DNA from: JAICMB01 sp035295125 | GTDB taxonomy: Bacteria > Acidobacteriota > Terriglobia > Bryobacterales > Bryobacteraceae | Direction of reading: 5' to 3' | NCBI GenBank assembly: GCA_035295125.1 | Contig: DATGJP010000115.1 | Location: 124,001 to 188,000 of the forward strand | DNA length: 64,000 nucleotides | Shown: piece after piece, positions 34,711 through 43,900 of the stretch | Layout: each line of letters starts with the position of its first letter | Position numbering within the stretch: the first letter of the stretch is position 1 | The notes under the pieces: model-generated | Told to the model about the DNA's origin: nothing | What the model saw: the letters and a program-made list of their open reading frames with translations, nothing else | The model's database searches: none | Program-made: the position numbers and the translations under genes

Positions 34711-34750
34711 ACCTCCTTCCTGTTTTGCTTAGCGCAACAGGAAAGGAGGT
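34711..34750 (+). promoter_or_regulatory. Hairpin that hides the ribosome-binding site of a 23-codon ORF
   Basis: ACCTCCTTCCTGTT (34711-34724) can pair with AACAGGAAAGGAGGT (34736-34750) in 14 base pairs with one bulged A and an 11-base loop. The 3' arm is itself the strong ribosome-binding site (AAAGGAGGT) of the ORF at 34760, so the site would be closed in the folded RNA. The 5' arm contains ACCTCCTT, identical to the anti-Shine-Dalgarno end of 16S rRNA. Confidence 0.7.
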
Positions 34751-34759
34751 AAAGACACA

Positions 34760-34831
34760 ATGGATGTCATAGTTCAGGTCCTGTTGATGCTTCTCGACGA
34801 CGTCATTCAGGACACTGGTACGGGGTCCTGA
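34760..34831 (+). CDS. Candidate 23-residue hydrophobic micropeptide
   Basis: ATG 34760 to TGA 34831, with a near-perfect AAAGGAGGT nine bases upstream. The product begins MDVIVQVLLMLLDDVIQ and ends in TGTGS; its first 12 residues are very hydrophobic and flanked by Asp. It is too short for a family match. The strong but hairpin-blocked ribosome site and a following 13-bp hairpin make a small, self-contained unit. It resembles a type I toxin peptide or a regulatory leader peptide for the downstream TPR-CHAT gene. Whether it is translated is unknown; the rest of the 34620-34927 gap shows nothing else. Confidence 0.5.
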   Translation: MDVIVQVLLMLLDDVIQDTGTGS

Positions 34832-34843
34832 GCGGATCGCCAA

Positions 34844-34875
34844 CGAAGACCAGGAGGCGGCACTCCTGGTCTTCG
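34844..34875 (+). terminator. Perfect 13-bp hairpin after the micropeptide ORF
   Basis: CGAAGACCAGGAG and its exact complement CTCCTGGTCTTCG are separated by a six-base loop (GCGGCA). TATAAAAT follows, so there is no classic U-run; it could be a terminator, an attenuator before the TPR-CHAT gene, or an RNA end-protecting structure. Confidence 0.65.
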
Positions 34876-34927
34876 TATAAAATGACAAGGTTCAATCTGC
34901 GAAATATCGGCGGTTTGGGTTTCTTAA

Positions 34928-37861
34928 ATGCAGTATCAGTATGGCACCTTACTACTCCTCTGTTTCGGCGTAACGAAAACGTTCGCCAATCCGGTGTGCA
35001 GTCTTTGGCCGGATACTCAGACCGTGAAAGCAACTATTTCCAGCGTCGCGGGAGCCTGCTTTACTTTAGAGGTAAAGCCCGGCGAACCGGTCGAACTCTC
35101 CATCGAACAGCCCGTCGATCTTGAGTTCCACCTAATTGGGCCAGGCTCCGAGACGGTTATCGACGCCTTCGAATTCGGAACAGAAACCGCCGCAATCGCC
35201 TCCGAAGGGAAGTATCGCGTTGAAATTGCTTCTGTCTCCAAGCTTCAGGTCCCGGTTGAGATACTCATGTCACGAAAACCGGTTTCATTACAAACGGCCA
35301 CTGAGCGCCGCGCAGCGCAGAAGGCCGGAACTCAGGCAAAAGGCTCGACAAAGGTGTCCGATTATGAGATATCCGTCGAACTTTGGAACAGGCTCGGGGA
35401 TTCCTCCGCGGCGGGCCGTTCCAATCTGAAAATCGCACGCGCGGCCGTGTCGGAAGGACATGTGGATCTTGCGTTGGGCATCTTCGAGAACGCCTTGCAA
35501 CTCTGCGATGCCGCCGCCGACCTACGTTGCTCCGCCGAGGCTGCCAACAACGGAGGAGCCATGGCGCGCCGGCTGGGCGACTTTAATGAGGCGCTCCATC
35601 TTCTTACGACTGCGGTGCAAGATTGGAACCGTCTGGACGAAACTACCCTGAAAGGAAAAACGCTCTCGAACCTCGGCCTTTTGTTTTGGCAGGTCGGCGA
35701 CTATCAACAGGCGATCAGTTACAACAACCAGGCCAAAGCCATTCTCAAAACACGCGATCCATTGGCCAACGCACGCGCGCTGAATAACCTGGGCCTTTGC
35801 TATCAGTACCTGGGCGAATATACGAAAGCCATGGATCACTTCAATCAGGCGCTCGCGGAATTCGAGCGTAACAAGAGCGCGCCGGACGCCGCTCGCGCAC
35901 GCCTGAATCTTGGGCGAACCCACATGTTGGAGGGTCATAACGGAGTGGCGATGGAAACACTCAAGCAAGCGCTCTCCGAAGCCGTCGCGATCGCAGACCG
36001 CGGCGCTCAAGCGGACATCCTGAATAACCTCGGGCAGACCCATCTTGCGGTCGGGTTCGCGGCGGAAGCTCGGGAAACACTGCAACGAGGCTTAGATCTA
36101 CACACGCCACTCGGCGACAGAAGAATGCAGGCCGCTGATTTGCATTATCTCGGCCAGGCGTCCGCCGTGATGCGCGATCCCATAGCCGCCCGGGATTACC
36201 TCAATCGCGCCTTCACGATGCGTCGCGACTGCGGGTTGCGCGACCCGGCTGCCGAGTCACTGTACGCTTTAGCCATGCTGGAGCGGACGACAGGGCATCC
36301 GGATGCCGCCCGTGAGTTTGCGGAGCAAGCGTTACGTTTCACGGAGGCGGTCCGAACTAAAGTCCCCGGACCTTCCTTGCGTGCCTCGTATTATGCCCGT
36401 CAGCGAAGGATCTTCGGTCTGTTGGTGGACATTGAAGCGGCGCCCGAAAACCCCCGAGCGGCCGCGGATAGTCTGCTGGCGGCGGAACGTGGGCGCGCCA
36501 GGGCCCTTCTGGACCTGCTGGCGGAGGGGAATCTGACTGCCTTGGCGCCCAGGGATTTGTTGGATCGAAGACGCCACATACAGAGGAAGCTTGACCTGCT
36601 CAGTATCGGCCTCTCCACGGCGCTCCCGCAGCAAGCTACGGATTTGCGCCGGCGGGTGGAAACGCTGCTCTCCCAAGACGACGAAATCGAGGCCGACATT
36701 CGACAAGCGGCAACAGCTCACGACCTTGCAAAGTCACCCCGATCGATCGCCGAGTTGCAGTCGCAGTTGCCGGCCCGCAGCGCTTTGGTCGAGTATCACT
36801 TAACGGAAACGCAAAGCTATTTATGGCTGGTGGACGCTGATGATGTCCGTCTGTTTCGCCTGCCTTCCCGGGCCGAGATCGAGTCGCAGTGTGAACCCGT
36901 GTTGCGGCTCTTTCCCGCGGTTCTTGACCGAAAACGGTCTCCGGAAAAACAACTGCAATTCACACTGGCCCTCCGCAAGCTTTCCGGAACCCTGCTGGGG
37001 CCGCTCAGGACGGCTCGATTGCCTGCACGACTGATTATCGTCCCCGATGGCGTCCTGACGCGCATCCCATTCGCAGCGCTCCAACGGGATAGTTCGGGTT
37101 ATCTCGGCTTGAAACACGACCTTCTGCAGGTTCCGTCGGCGTCATTCCTCCAATTTGCGAAAAGCCCACGCCATATCCGGGAATTCCCGAAGGCCTTTCT
37201 CGGGATCGCAGACCCTGTCTATTCGTCCCGGGACCCCCGCATCAAAGCGGGTGTACAGCGGACGCAAAGCATCTCAACAATGGCTCGCCTGCCTTTCGTT
37301 GGCGAAATGGATACCATAGCGCAACTCATTCCTTCTTCGCGCCGGAGGATTCTCACCGGTTTTGAGGCCAGCGTGCCGGTCGTTGAAGGCGACCGGCTCG
37401 AACAATATGCGGTGGTGCACTTTTCCGGGCACGCCCTGATTGATGACCTGACTCCCGAGTTGTCGCGAATCGCTTTGTCGACGGTGGACCGGTCGGGGCG
37501 TCCTGCCGACGGGTACCTGCGGCCGTACGAGCTTTCCCAACTGCACCTGAACGGCTCAGTTGTGGTCCTCTCGGCTTGCGATACGGCACTCGGGAAACAG
37601 GTTTTGGGTGAAGGACTAGCCGGCTTCACCACAAGTCTTTTTTCCGCTGGGGCCGCCCAACTTGCCCTCACCCTGGCTGCGATCGACGCGGAAGCCTCTT
37701 CGGAGTTCATGAGCAAGGTTTACCAGCATTTGTTCGGCACACCCGCCGTATCCATGGAACATGCTATGGCTCTGGCCCGGGCGGCAATGTCGCGCTCCCA
37801 ACGTTGGAATGACCCCTTTTATTGGGCATCCTTCGTGCTTTATGGCCGCCCGTCAGACTAA
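34928..37861 (+). CDS. Exported TPR-CHAT peptidase
   Basis: The 977-residue protein has a signal peptide (about 1-21), a beta-rich segment (about 25-120), a long TPR array (about 150-480: NLGLLFWQVGDYQQAISYNN, NNLGLCYQYLGEYTKAMDHF), a helical linker, and a C-terminal CHAT domain (about 620-977). CHAT signatures are RLIIVPDGVLTRIPFAAL, His835 in VVHFSGHAL and Cys884 in VLSACDTALG, followed by GEGLAGFTTSLFSAGA; the caspase-like dyad is intact. CHAT domains are clan-CD proteases related to caspase and separase, and TPR-CHAT proteins serve as effectors in some immune systems, but those are cytoplasmic while this one is exported. It lies just upstream of an ECF sigma factor gene. Only a weak ribosome site precedes the ATG. 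Confidence 0.9.
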   Translation: MQYQYGTLLLLCFGVTKTFANPVCSLWPDTQTVKATISSVAGACFTLEVKPGEPVELSIEQPVDLEFHLIGPGSETVIDAFEFGTETAAIASEGKYRVEIASVSKLQVPVEILMSRKPVSLQTATERRAAQKAGTQAKGSTKVSDYEISVELWNRLGDSSAAGRSNLKIARAAVSEGHVDLALGIFENALQLCDAAADLRCSAEAANNGGAMARRLGDFNEALHLLTTAVQDWNRLDETTLKGKTLSNLGLLFWQVGDYQQAISYNNQAKAILKTRDPLANARALNNLGLCYQYLGEYTKAMDHFNQALAEFERNKSAPDAARARLNLGRTHMLEGHNGVAMETLKQALSEAVAIADRGAQADILNNLGQTHLAVGFAAEARETLQRGLDLHTPLGDRRMQAADLHYLGQASAVMRDPIAARDYLNRAFTMRRDCGLRDPAAESLYALAMLERTTGHPDAAREFAEQALRFTEAVRTKVPGPSLRASYYARQRRIFGLLVDIEAAPENPRAAADSLLAAERGRARALLDLLAEGNLTALAPRDLLDRRRHIQRKLDLLSIGLSTALPQQATDLRRRVETLLSQDDEIEADIRQAATAHDLAKSPRSIAELQSQLPARSALVEYHLTETQSYLWLVDADDVRLFRLPSRAEIESQCEPVLRLFPAVLDRKRSPEKQLQFTLALRKLSGTLLGPLRTARLPARLIIVPDGVLTRIPFAALQRDSSGYLGLKHDLLQVPSASFLQFAKSPRHIREFPKAFLGIADPVYSSRDPRIKAGVQRTQSISTMARLPFVGEMDTIAQLIPSSRRRILTGFEASVPVVEGDRLEQYAVVHFSGHALIDDLTPELSRIALSTVDRSGRPADGYLRPYELSQLHLNGSVVVLSACDTALGKQVLGEGLAGFTTSLFSAGAAQLALTLAAIDAEASSEFMSKVYQHLFGTPAVSMEHAMALARAAMSRSQRWNDPFYWASFVLYGRPSD

Positions 37862-37893
37862 GCCATTAACCCTTATAATCAGATTCATTGCGC

Positions 37894-38403
37894 ATGTTCA
37901 CTACTCGTAACATCCCTGAGCATTTGTGGGCGGATGTGAGGCGCAATCTCATTTTCTTTTTTGCGCATCGGTGCATGCGTAATGCGGAAGATCTCGCGCA
38001 GGACACTTTGGCTCTGATCCTGCGCCGAGACGATTATGTGTTTCAGACCGAGCAGGATTTTCGCAAGTTGTGCTACGGCTTCGCCAGGTTTGTGATTTTG
38101 GATGCCCGCCGCGAAGAGTCTAAACATGCCCCCAGCGAATTCGATGAGCACCTTTTGACACCCCAGCCCGAGGCCGGATTGAACGCAACGGAAATGAGAG
38201 TGTATTTGAAGGAAGCGTTAGCAGCAGGACAGAGCAATCTCACAGAACAGGAGTGGAAGTTAATTCGGGAAGCGCTTCCGGGCCGCAAATCCCCGGACGG
38301 GAACGCTGCGACCGAGCTGGGGCACGCGGACGCGAATCGGACGCGAGTGCGACTACACCGGGCGAGAAGAAAGTTAAGCCGTCTTATCGGGTGGAAGGAA
38401 TAG
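37894..38403 (+). CDS. ECF-type RNA polymerase sigma factor
   Basis: This 169-residue protein matches extracytoplasmic-function sigma factors: region 2 includes MRNAEDLAQDTLALILRR (the usual AEDLxQET core) and an arginine-rich ARFVILDARREES; region 4 is LTEQEWKLIREALPGRKSPD to NRTRVRLHRARRKLSRLI, a helix-turn-helix. I start at ATG 37894; a TTG six bases earlier is possible. A perfect TATAAT lies at 37874-37879, only 14 bases before the ATG, without a clear -35, so the gene may have its own promoter, possibly recognised by this sigma factor. It is followed 12 bases later by two membrane proteins that look like anti-sigma factors. It probably controls the caspase/CHAT cluster. Confidence 0.88.
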   Translation: MFTTRNIPEHLWADVRRNLIFFFAHRCMRNAEDLAQDTLALILRRDDYVFQTEQDFRKLCYGFARFVILDARREESKHAPSEFDEHLLTPQPEAGLNATEMRVYLKEALAAGQSNLTEQEWKLIREALPGRKSPDGNAATELGHADANRTRVRLHRARRKLSRLIGWKE

Positions 38404-38415
38404 CCGTAATACTCC

Positions 38416-39219
38416 ATGTACTCGCGACATAAGTTTACAGAATCCGGCAACTTCTCGAAGGCATTCGTGGACCGGTATTTGCTTGGAACTCTCGATGATC
38501 AGGACGCCTCTCTGCTAGAGCAGCGTTACTTCATGGACCCTGCTTTCTTTAACTGGGTGTGGACGAGGGAGCGGGAGTTGATCCTACGTTATTTGCACGG
38601 CGATCTCTCCGAGGTCGACCGAAAACTCTTCGAGAATCGTTATCTCGAGATCCCCGCCCTGAACAAGCGTCTGAAAGAGGTTGAGAGCACTCTCCATCGT
38701 CCACGGGGCGCCTGGATGCGTTGGAGTGTGCCGGCAGTGATTACGGTCGTCCTTCTTGCCGTTGCAATTCCATTGTGGCTTTGGACGCGTGGCAACCACG
38801 AGGAGGGTATCCAGAGACAACACCGCATTCCTGCGCCCGCAATCGCCGAATTTGCCGAAGTGCGGCTTGCTCCCGGACTCACCAAAGGTAACAATACCGG
38901 TCAGGTCGAGTTCCCTTCCCCCAAAAGTGGAACCCTAAGGCTGCGCCTCGAACTACCCGGGCGCACAACACCAGTCCAGTGCCGCGTAGTAATTGCCGTC
39001 GTCGGGGCCGACAGCAAACGCCAAATCGCGTGGAGCAGTGGCGCAACTCTTTCGCTGGCAGCCGGGCACGGGCAGGATGTCCGGATCGACATTGAACCGG
39101 CGAAGCTTCCACCAGGAGACTATATTGGCATCGTTGAAACCCTCGACGGCCAAACCCTGGAGACTTACTCATTTCGCGTGGATCCGGCGATCGAGAGCAG
39201 CCCCATGATCGCCAAGTGA
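38416..39219 (+). CDS. Membrane protein resembling an anti-sigma factor, zinc ligands absent
   Basis: The 267-residue protein has two tandem copies of an anti-sigma-like N-terminal module: VDRYLLGTLDDQDASLLEQR and ILRYLHGDLSEVDRKLFENR, each followed by a P-containing turn. In classical anti-sigma factors (zf-HC2) this YLxGxLxxxxxxxxExH pattern carries zinc-binding His and Cys; here none is kept. One transmembrane helix (103-123, WSVPAVITVVLLAVAIPLWL) leads to an outside beta-sandwich (about 140-255: LRLRLELPGRTTPVQCRVVI, PGDYIGIVETLDGQTLETYS). Position next to the sigma gene supports a sigma-binding role; the external domain would sense a signal. The following gene overlaps its stop by four bases. 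Confidence 0.82.
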   Translation: MYSRHKFTESGNFSKAFVDRYLLGTLDDQDASLLEQRYFMDPAFFNWVWTRERELILRYLHGDLSEVDRKLFENRYLEIPALNKRLKEVESTLHRPRGAWMRWSVPAVITVVLLAVAIPLWLWTRGNHEEGIQRQHRIPAPAIAEFAEVRLAPGLTKGNNTGQVEFPSPKSGTLRLRLELPGRTTPVQCRVVIAVVGADSKRQIAWSSGATLSLAAGHGQDVRIDIEPAKLPPGDYIGIVETLDGQTLETYSFRVDPAIESSPMIAK

Positions 39220-40055
39220 GACTGAATTCGGATGATGCCCCAATGAGCCAACCTTTGGAAGACGATCTTAACAAGCGTCGTTGGGCAGAAGCTCGTTTTC
39301 GACGCTTCTTCCTGGGACAACTCGATCTCGACGAGGCCGAGCGCGTGGCCGTGGCGGCGGCCCTTATCCCGGGCCTTTCACTTGACATGGGTGCAGCCGA
39401 AGAGGAACTCATTGAGCAATACCTCGATCACCGGCTGCCGCCAGACGAAAACACCGCCTTCGAAGCCCAATACCTCAACGGCTGGGACCCCGATAATCGA
39501 GCAAAGCTGCGCATGCGCCAGGCTGTCCGCTCCCCGCAGGTACAGCAGGTGCTCCATCCGGCCAAGATAAGGCCCAGTCCACTTCGACGTCAGCCTATCC
39601 TCGGCTGGCGGACGGTTGCCCTAGCGGCATCCATCGTCGCTGTTATCTTCGCCACACTTTACGTGGTGGATTCCCACCGTTTCGACAGTTTGCTGGCGAT
39701 GTTTCGAGGCAGGGGCGCCAGTGGCCCGCAAAAGTCAAACTTAGAACAGCCCGCGGGATTAACGGCCTCAGGAGGACTGATCCTGCCCGCAGCCTCGGGA
39801 GGCCTAAACTTGCGGCTCGGAAAAGCTCCGCAAAGCCTCGCTTGGATCGTGCCGGATTATCAACGCCAATACCGCCTTCGGATCGATGCCGCCAGCGGTC
39901 AGGAAATTGTCAGCGAGCCCTTGACGCCCAAAGATAACGCCATCGAGTATTCACCCCCGAACGTCTCCGCGCTCGCTTTACCGTGGGACATCTTTGTCCT
40001 AGGACCTGTCGGCGCGGGTCAGAAGATCCTTGCCCATTACACTTTGAACCCATAG
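39216..40055 (+). CDS. Second membrane protein resembling an anti-sigma factor
   Basis: This 279-residue protein has the same plan as its upstream neighbour: two cytoplasmic anti-sigma-like modules (FRRFFLGQLDLDEAERVAVA; IEQYLDHRLPPDENTAFEAQ) without zinc-binding residues, one transmembrane helix (about 133-151, VALAASIVAVIFATLYVV) and an outer beta-rich domain (NLRLGKAPQSLAWIVPDYQR; RLRIDAASGQEIVSEPLTPK). The GTG at 39216 overlaps the previous stop (GTGA); ATG 39243 is an alternative start. Sequence similarity to the neighbour is low, but the shared module order suggests an old duplication. Both may bind the ECF sigma factor, perhaps as a pair. Confidence 0.78.
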   Translation: MRLNSDDAPMSQPLEDDLNKRRWAEARFRRFFLGQLDLDEAERVAVAAALIPGLSLDMGAAEEELIEQYLDHRLPPDENTAFEAQYLNGWDPDNRAKLRMRQAVRSPQVQQVLHPAKIRPSPLRRQPILGWRTVALAASIVAVIFATLYVVDSHRFDSLLAMFRGRGASGPQKSNLEQPAGLTASGGLILPAASGGLNLRLGKAPQSLAWIVPDYQRQYRLRIDAASGQEIVSEPLTPKDNAIEYSPPNVSALALPWDIFVLGPVGAGQKILAHYTLNP

Positions 40056-40077
40056 CAACTCAACAAATTACCTGACA

Positions 40078-40923
40078 ATGAATCTACTTCCGATTGTGAG
40101 CTGGATTAAGCAGGACTCAGAACTGGACGTGTCCTACGACGACGCTCTCGAAGAGATCATCAGCAAAACCACCAGGATTGCCAAGATCTACCAAGTCAAA
40201 TACGCACCGCCGGAGAAGAGTGGTCTCGCCCCACGGCACCTCGTACAAGTAGCGATGTTCTGCTTGCAGCGTAAGATTTTCGACCAGTATCTCCCTCCCA
40301 TCGAACCGAAGCGGATCAGAAGCATAGGTTATTTATGGCCCATCTGGGGACGGAATGAAATCACCGTTGCGCTGGACAGCGGGAAGCTCCACGCGATCAC
40401 CCCGCTACCCCCGGAAAACGGCGTTCTGCAGGAGCGCGAAATCGACGGCGTCCCGTATAAATTCAAGCTCTACTCGAACAATACGGAACAGCAACGTCTC
40501 GCGTGGCTACACCGTGAGCTCGAGGACGAAGCGCGGCGCGAGCGAGGCGCCGGCCCGTCGAAACGGGACGATCAACTGGACGAGGCGCAGCAATTTGTAG
40601 ACACCGGCTCCGATTTCGGCGCCATCGATCAACTGTTTAAAGAGTGGCTCTCCATCACCTCCTCGGGCGATTGGCAGACTATCGAGAACACCTCGCGCAG
40701 CGACACCGCCAAGGAGCGTAAAGAGCGCTCGCGGGCGGCGGCAAGACTGATGGCCGGTTATAACATCCTTTGCAATCCGCTCCCCTCCGGACGTTCGAAA
40801 CGGTGTCTTGACCGGCTCAAGACCGCGGAGGATGCGGACCGGAAAGGAATTCTGGACGAATACCTGCGTTTCAACCCGGAACACGGCCGTCGAACGGATC
40901 AGCGGAAAGGGACGGGACAGTAG
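40078..40923 (+). CDS. Cytoplasmic protein of unknown function in the CHAT cluster
   Basis: I do not recognise a family in this 281-residue protein. It has no signal peptide or transmembrane helix. The N-terminal half mixes helices and strands (SYDDALEEIISKTTRIAKIY, RSIGYLWPIWGRNEITVALD, VPYKFKLYSNNTEQQRLAWL); the C-terminal half is highly charged and helical (AWLHRELEDEARRERGAGPS, SDTAKERKERSRAAARLMAG). It follows the anti-sigma-like gene by 22 bases and ends two bases before the start of the TPR-CHAT lipoprotein gene, so it is in the same operon and is likely linked to the regulator or peptidase, possibly as an adaptor. No catalytic motif is visible. Confidence 0.75.
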   Translation: MNLLPIVSWIKQDSELDVSYDDALEEIISKTTRIAKIYQVKYAPPEKSGLAPRHLVQVAMFCLQRKIFDQYLPPIEPKRIRSIGYLWPIWGRNEITVALDSGKLHAITPLPPENGVLQEREIDGVPYKFKLYSNNTEQQRLAWLHRELEDEARRERGAGPSKRDDQLDEAQQFVDTGSDFGAIDQLFKEWLSITSSGDWQTIENTSRSDTAKERKERSRAAARLMAGYNILCNPLPSGRSKRCLDRLKTAEDADRKGILDEYLRFNPEHGRRTDQRKGTGQ

Positions 40924-40925
40924 TT

Positions 40926-43900
40926 ATGGCGCGAACCATTCCGGCGCTGTATGCCGCCGTGTGCTTGTTCACGCTGATTTCGTGTAAGCCATCAAAGAAC
41001 GACCTCGCATCCGGCCTCACCTCGATACAAAAAGAGTTAAGTAACCCTGGCGTGGTCAAAGATGGATCCGCACCCTCAGTCGAGGCCAAACTGAAAGCTC
41101 TATGTAAAGCAGGCACCGCCTTCCCCAAATGCCGGCAATGGGCACTCGGAATTGCCGAGAAACTCCGCGACGACGATGACAGCCTGCACCTGATATCTGC
41201 GCGCATCATCCTGGGAACGATTCGGCAGCTACAAACCGACGCCGGTACTCCCGCGACCGTCGACTCCGCGACCCTGGATCTCAACTTTGCACAACTCGAG
41301 AACAAACTTGGAAATAGGAACGCCGCACTCGTAGTTTTTAGAACTTCCTTTCAAACCTTCGTTAAGCTTCTCGGACCCAACCACCCCAAGACTTTCTATC
41401 CCCTGTTCGCCATGGCAGAAGCCTACGTAAGCAATTCCAACCTCAAACAGGCGGAGCCCCTTCTAAACCAGGCCCTCGCCTTGTCGCGCATCTCCGGCGT
41501 CGACACCTTCGAAACGTCCGACGTCCTGAACGACCTTGGAGAGCTTTACGAATTAGCCGGCGACTATACCAAGGCGGAGCGTGCGTTGCAGGAATCTCTT
41601 AAGATCCGCCGTGCTCTCCCCAATAAAGATCCGCAGGCGATCTCCGAGAGCCTGAATAACCTCGGCGAGTTATATGAGCCGCTCGGCGATTATTCCAAAG
41701 CGAAGTTGACGTTTGCTGAAGCCCTCGAAGTCCTCCCCCAGGCCAGCCGCGAAACACTCACCGCCGCGGCGATCCACAACAATCTCGGCGAAGCCGCCCA
41801 GACACTGGGAGACTTCTCCACCGCGGAGCGAGAATACGCCAAAACACTCGATCTCATGCAGAGATTGCGCGGGCCGCGGAACTCCGATACCGCCATTGCC
41901 TTGGGAAACCTGGCCAGCCTCTATTCGCAGGAAGGCGCCTATGACAAGGCCTTGGAGTTGCGCCTTCAGGCTCTCGATATCGAGCACCAAAATGAGCCCG
42001 ACAGCCTGAACGCTGCGGGAGAGTACAACAACCTGGGAGTCCTGTACTATCTGCGGGGCGAGTACAAGAAAGCAGAAGAGAATTATCGCAAGGCGCTGGC
42101 GATTCGCCAAAGGATTGAGCGGCCCGACCACCTTGACATCGCCGCCAACCTCGATAACCTCGCAGTCGATCTCGTCGCGGAGGGCCGGCTCGATCAGGCG
42201 GAGCCCATGTGCTTGCAGGCTCTCCACATCCGCGAGAAGACCGGCCGTCCAATGGATCTGGCGTTATCCCTGCATCACCTGGGCAACATACTCGTGAAGG
42301 AAGGCCGCTACGACAAGGGCCTTCGTGACCTGCTTCGCGCCTTGAAAATCCATGAAACGTCCTTCCTGCCTGGGCACCCGGAAACCATCGCAACCCGCCG
42401 CGATTACGCCCGGGACCTCTGGTTGTTGGGCAGGCATCGCGACGCGCGCGATCAGATGATTACCGCAAATCGGGAAGTGTCCGTCTTGTGGTCCCGTACG
42501 CTCACGGCGGTCGGTGATGCCCGAAGGCGGTCGTTCACACACGAGTTCGACGATCTGACGAACACGTCTTTATCCATGGCCGTTGCACTCGCTGCAGAAG
42601 ACCGGCAAGGCGCGGCTTCTCTGGCGGCCTTGGCCATCGCAACCCGCAAGGGTGCGAGATCCTCGGCAAGCAAAGAGATCTTCACGCGCGTCCGCGCTGG
42701 CGGCGATCCGGAGGCTCTCGGCTTGCTCCGAAAACTCTCTGTCCTGCTCGAGCAGGAGAGCAGCCTCAGGCAAAAGGGCTCCGAAGGCTCCCCCGAAAAG
42801 CTCGCCGCCCTCAGTCAGCAGGAGAACGAAACAGAGAAGCTCCTCATCGAAAAAAGCGGCGCCTACCGCAACTGGCGCATGGCTCTTGAACCCTCGAGGG
42901 TGACCGCCGGCGTTCCGCAGGGAGCGGCGTTCGTCGACATCCTCCGTTATCGGCGTACCGACTGGACCAACTGGACCAACCAGGAACCCCACTATGCGGC
43001 CATGGTCTATATGAGCGGAGGTCCGCCCGCCCTCGTCCCTCTTGGACCCGCCGATGCGATAGACTCTGCCATCGCTCTCGTACGTTCCAATTTCGAAAAT
43101 ATCTGGCGGCTCTGCACCCGCGAGAACCCCTGCCCCGCCGGAGTCGACAAGACCCTTAAGACCGGACCCGATTTTCAGGCAAACCTCGAGCGAACCAAAG
43201 AGAACTATGCCTCGCTCTACGCGCTGACCATGCTGAAGCTCGAGCCCGCAATCCACGGCGCAAAGCGCCTCATGATTTCCCCGGACGCCGCTTTGGCGGA
43301 AATTCCCTGGGAAGCAATGCGGGATCGCACCGAACATTACCTGGTCGAGCAAGGCTATCGCATCACTTATCTGGATTCGGCACGCACTCTGGCATACTTC
43401 CCGCCTCCAGCCCAACCCAGGACTCCCGCCGTCGTCCTCGCCGGCATGGATTACGACGGCAAGCCCGCCGTCCCTGTGAACACTGCCGCAAGCGCGAAGC
43501 CCCCCGACCCTGTCGAGGAGATGCCCGCCGGAGGCGCCACCGGCAAGTGGAAGCCCCTGCAGGGGAGCACCGAAGTTCTGGAAGCAATCCGCGAGTTGAA
43601 TCAGGCCGGCAAAATCGGACGAATCGAAAAACTCCCACTCGGCTCCGAGGACGAAGTCGTCGCGCTCCAGCGCCCCGCCGCCTTAATTGCTTACACCCAT
43701 GGATTTTTCAGCCTCGGCGCTTCCGAAAACGACGAAGGCATTCGTTCCGGAATCGTTCTTTACGGCGCCAACCATGCCTCCGAAACAGACCTCAAAGGAC
43801 ACGACGGTCTGCTCATGGCCAATGAAGCAATGCTGTTAGACCTCGAAGGCACCCGCTTAGTGGCGCTCTTCGGATGCGATACCGGACGCGGCGTCGAAGC

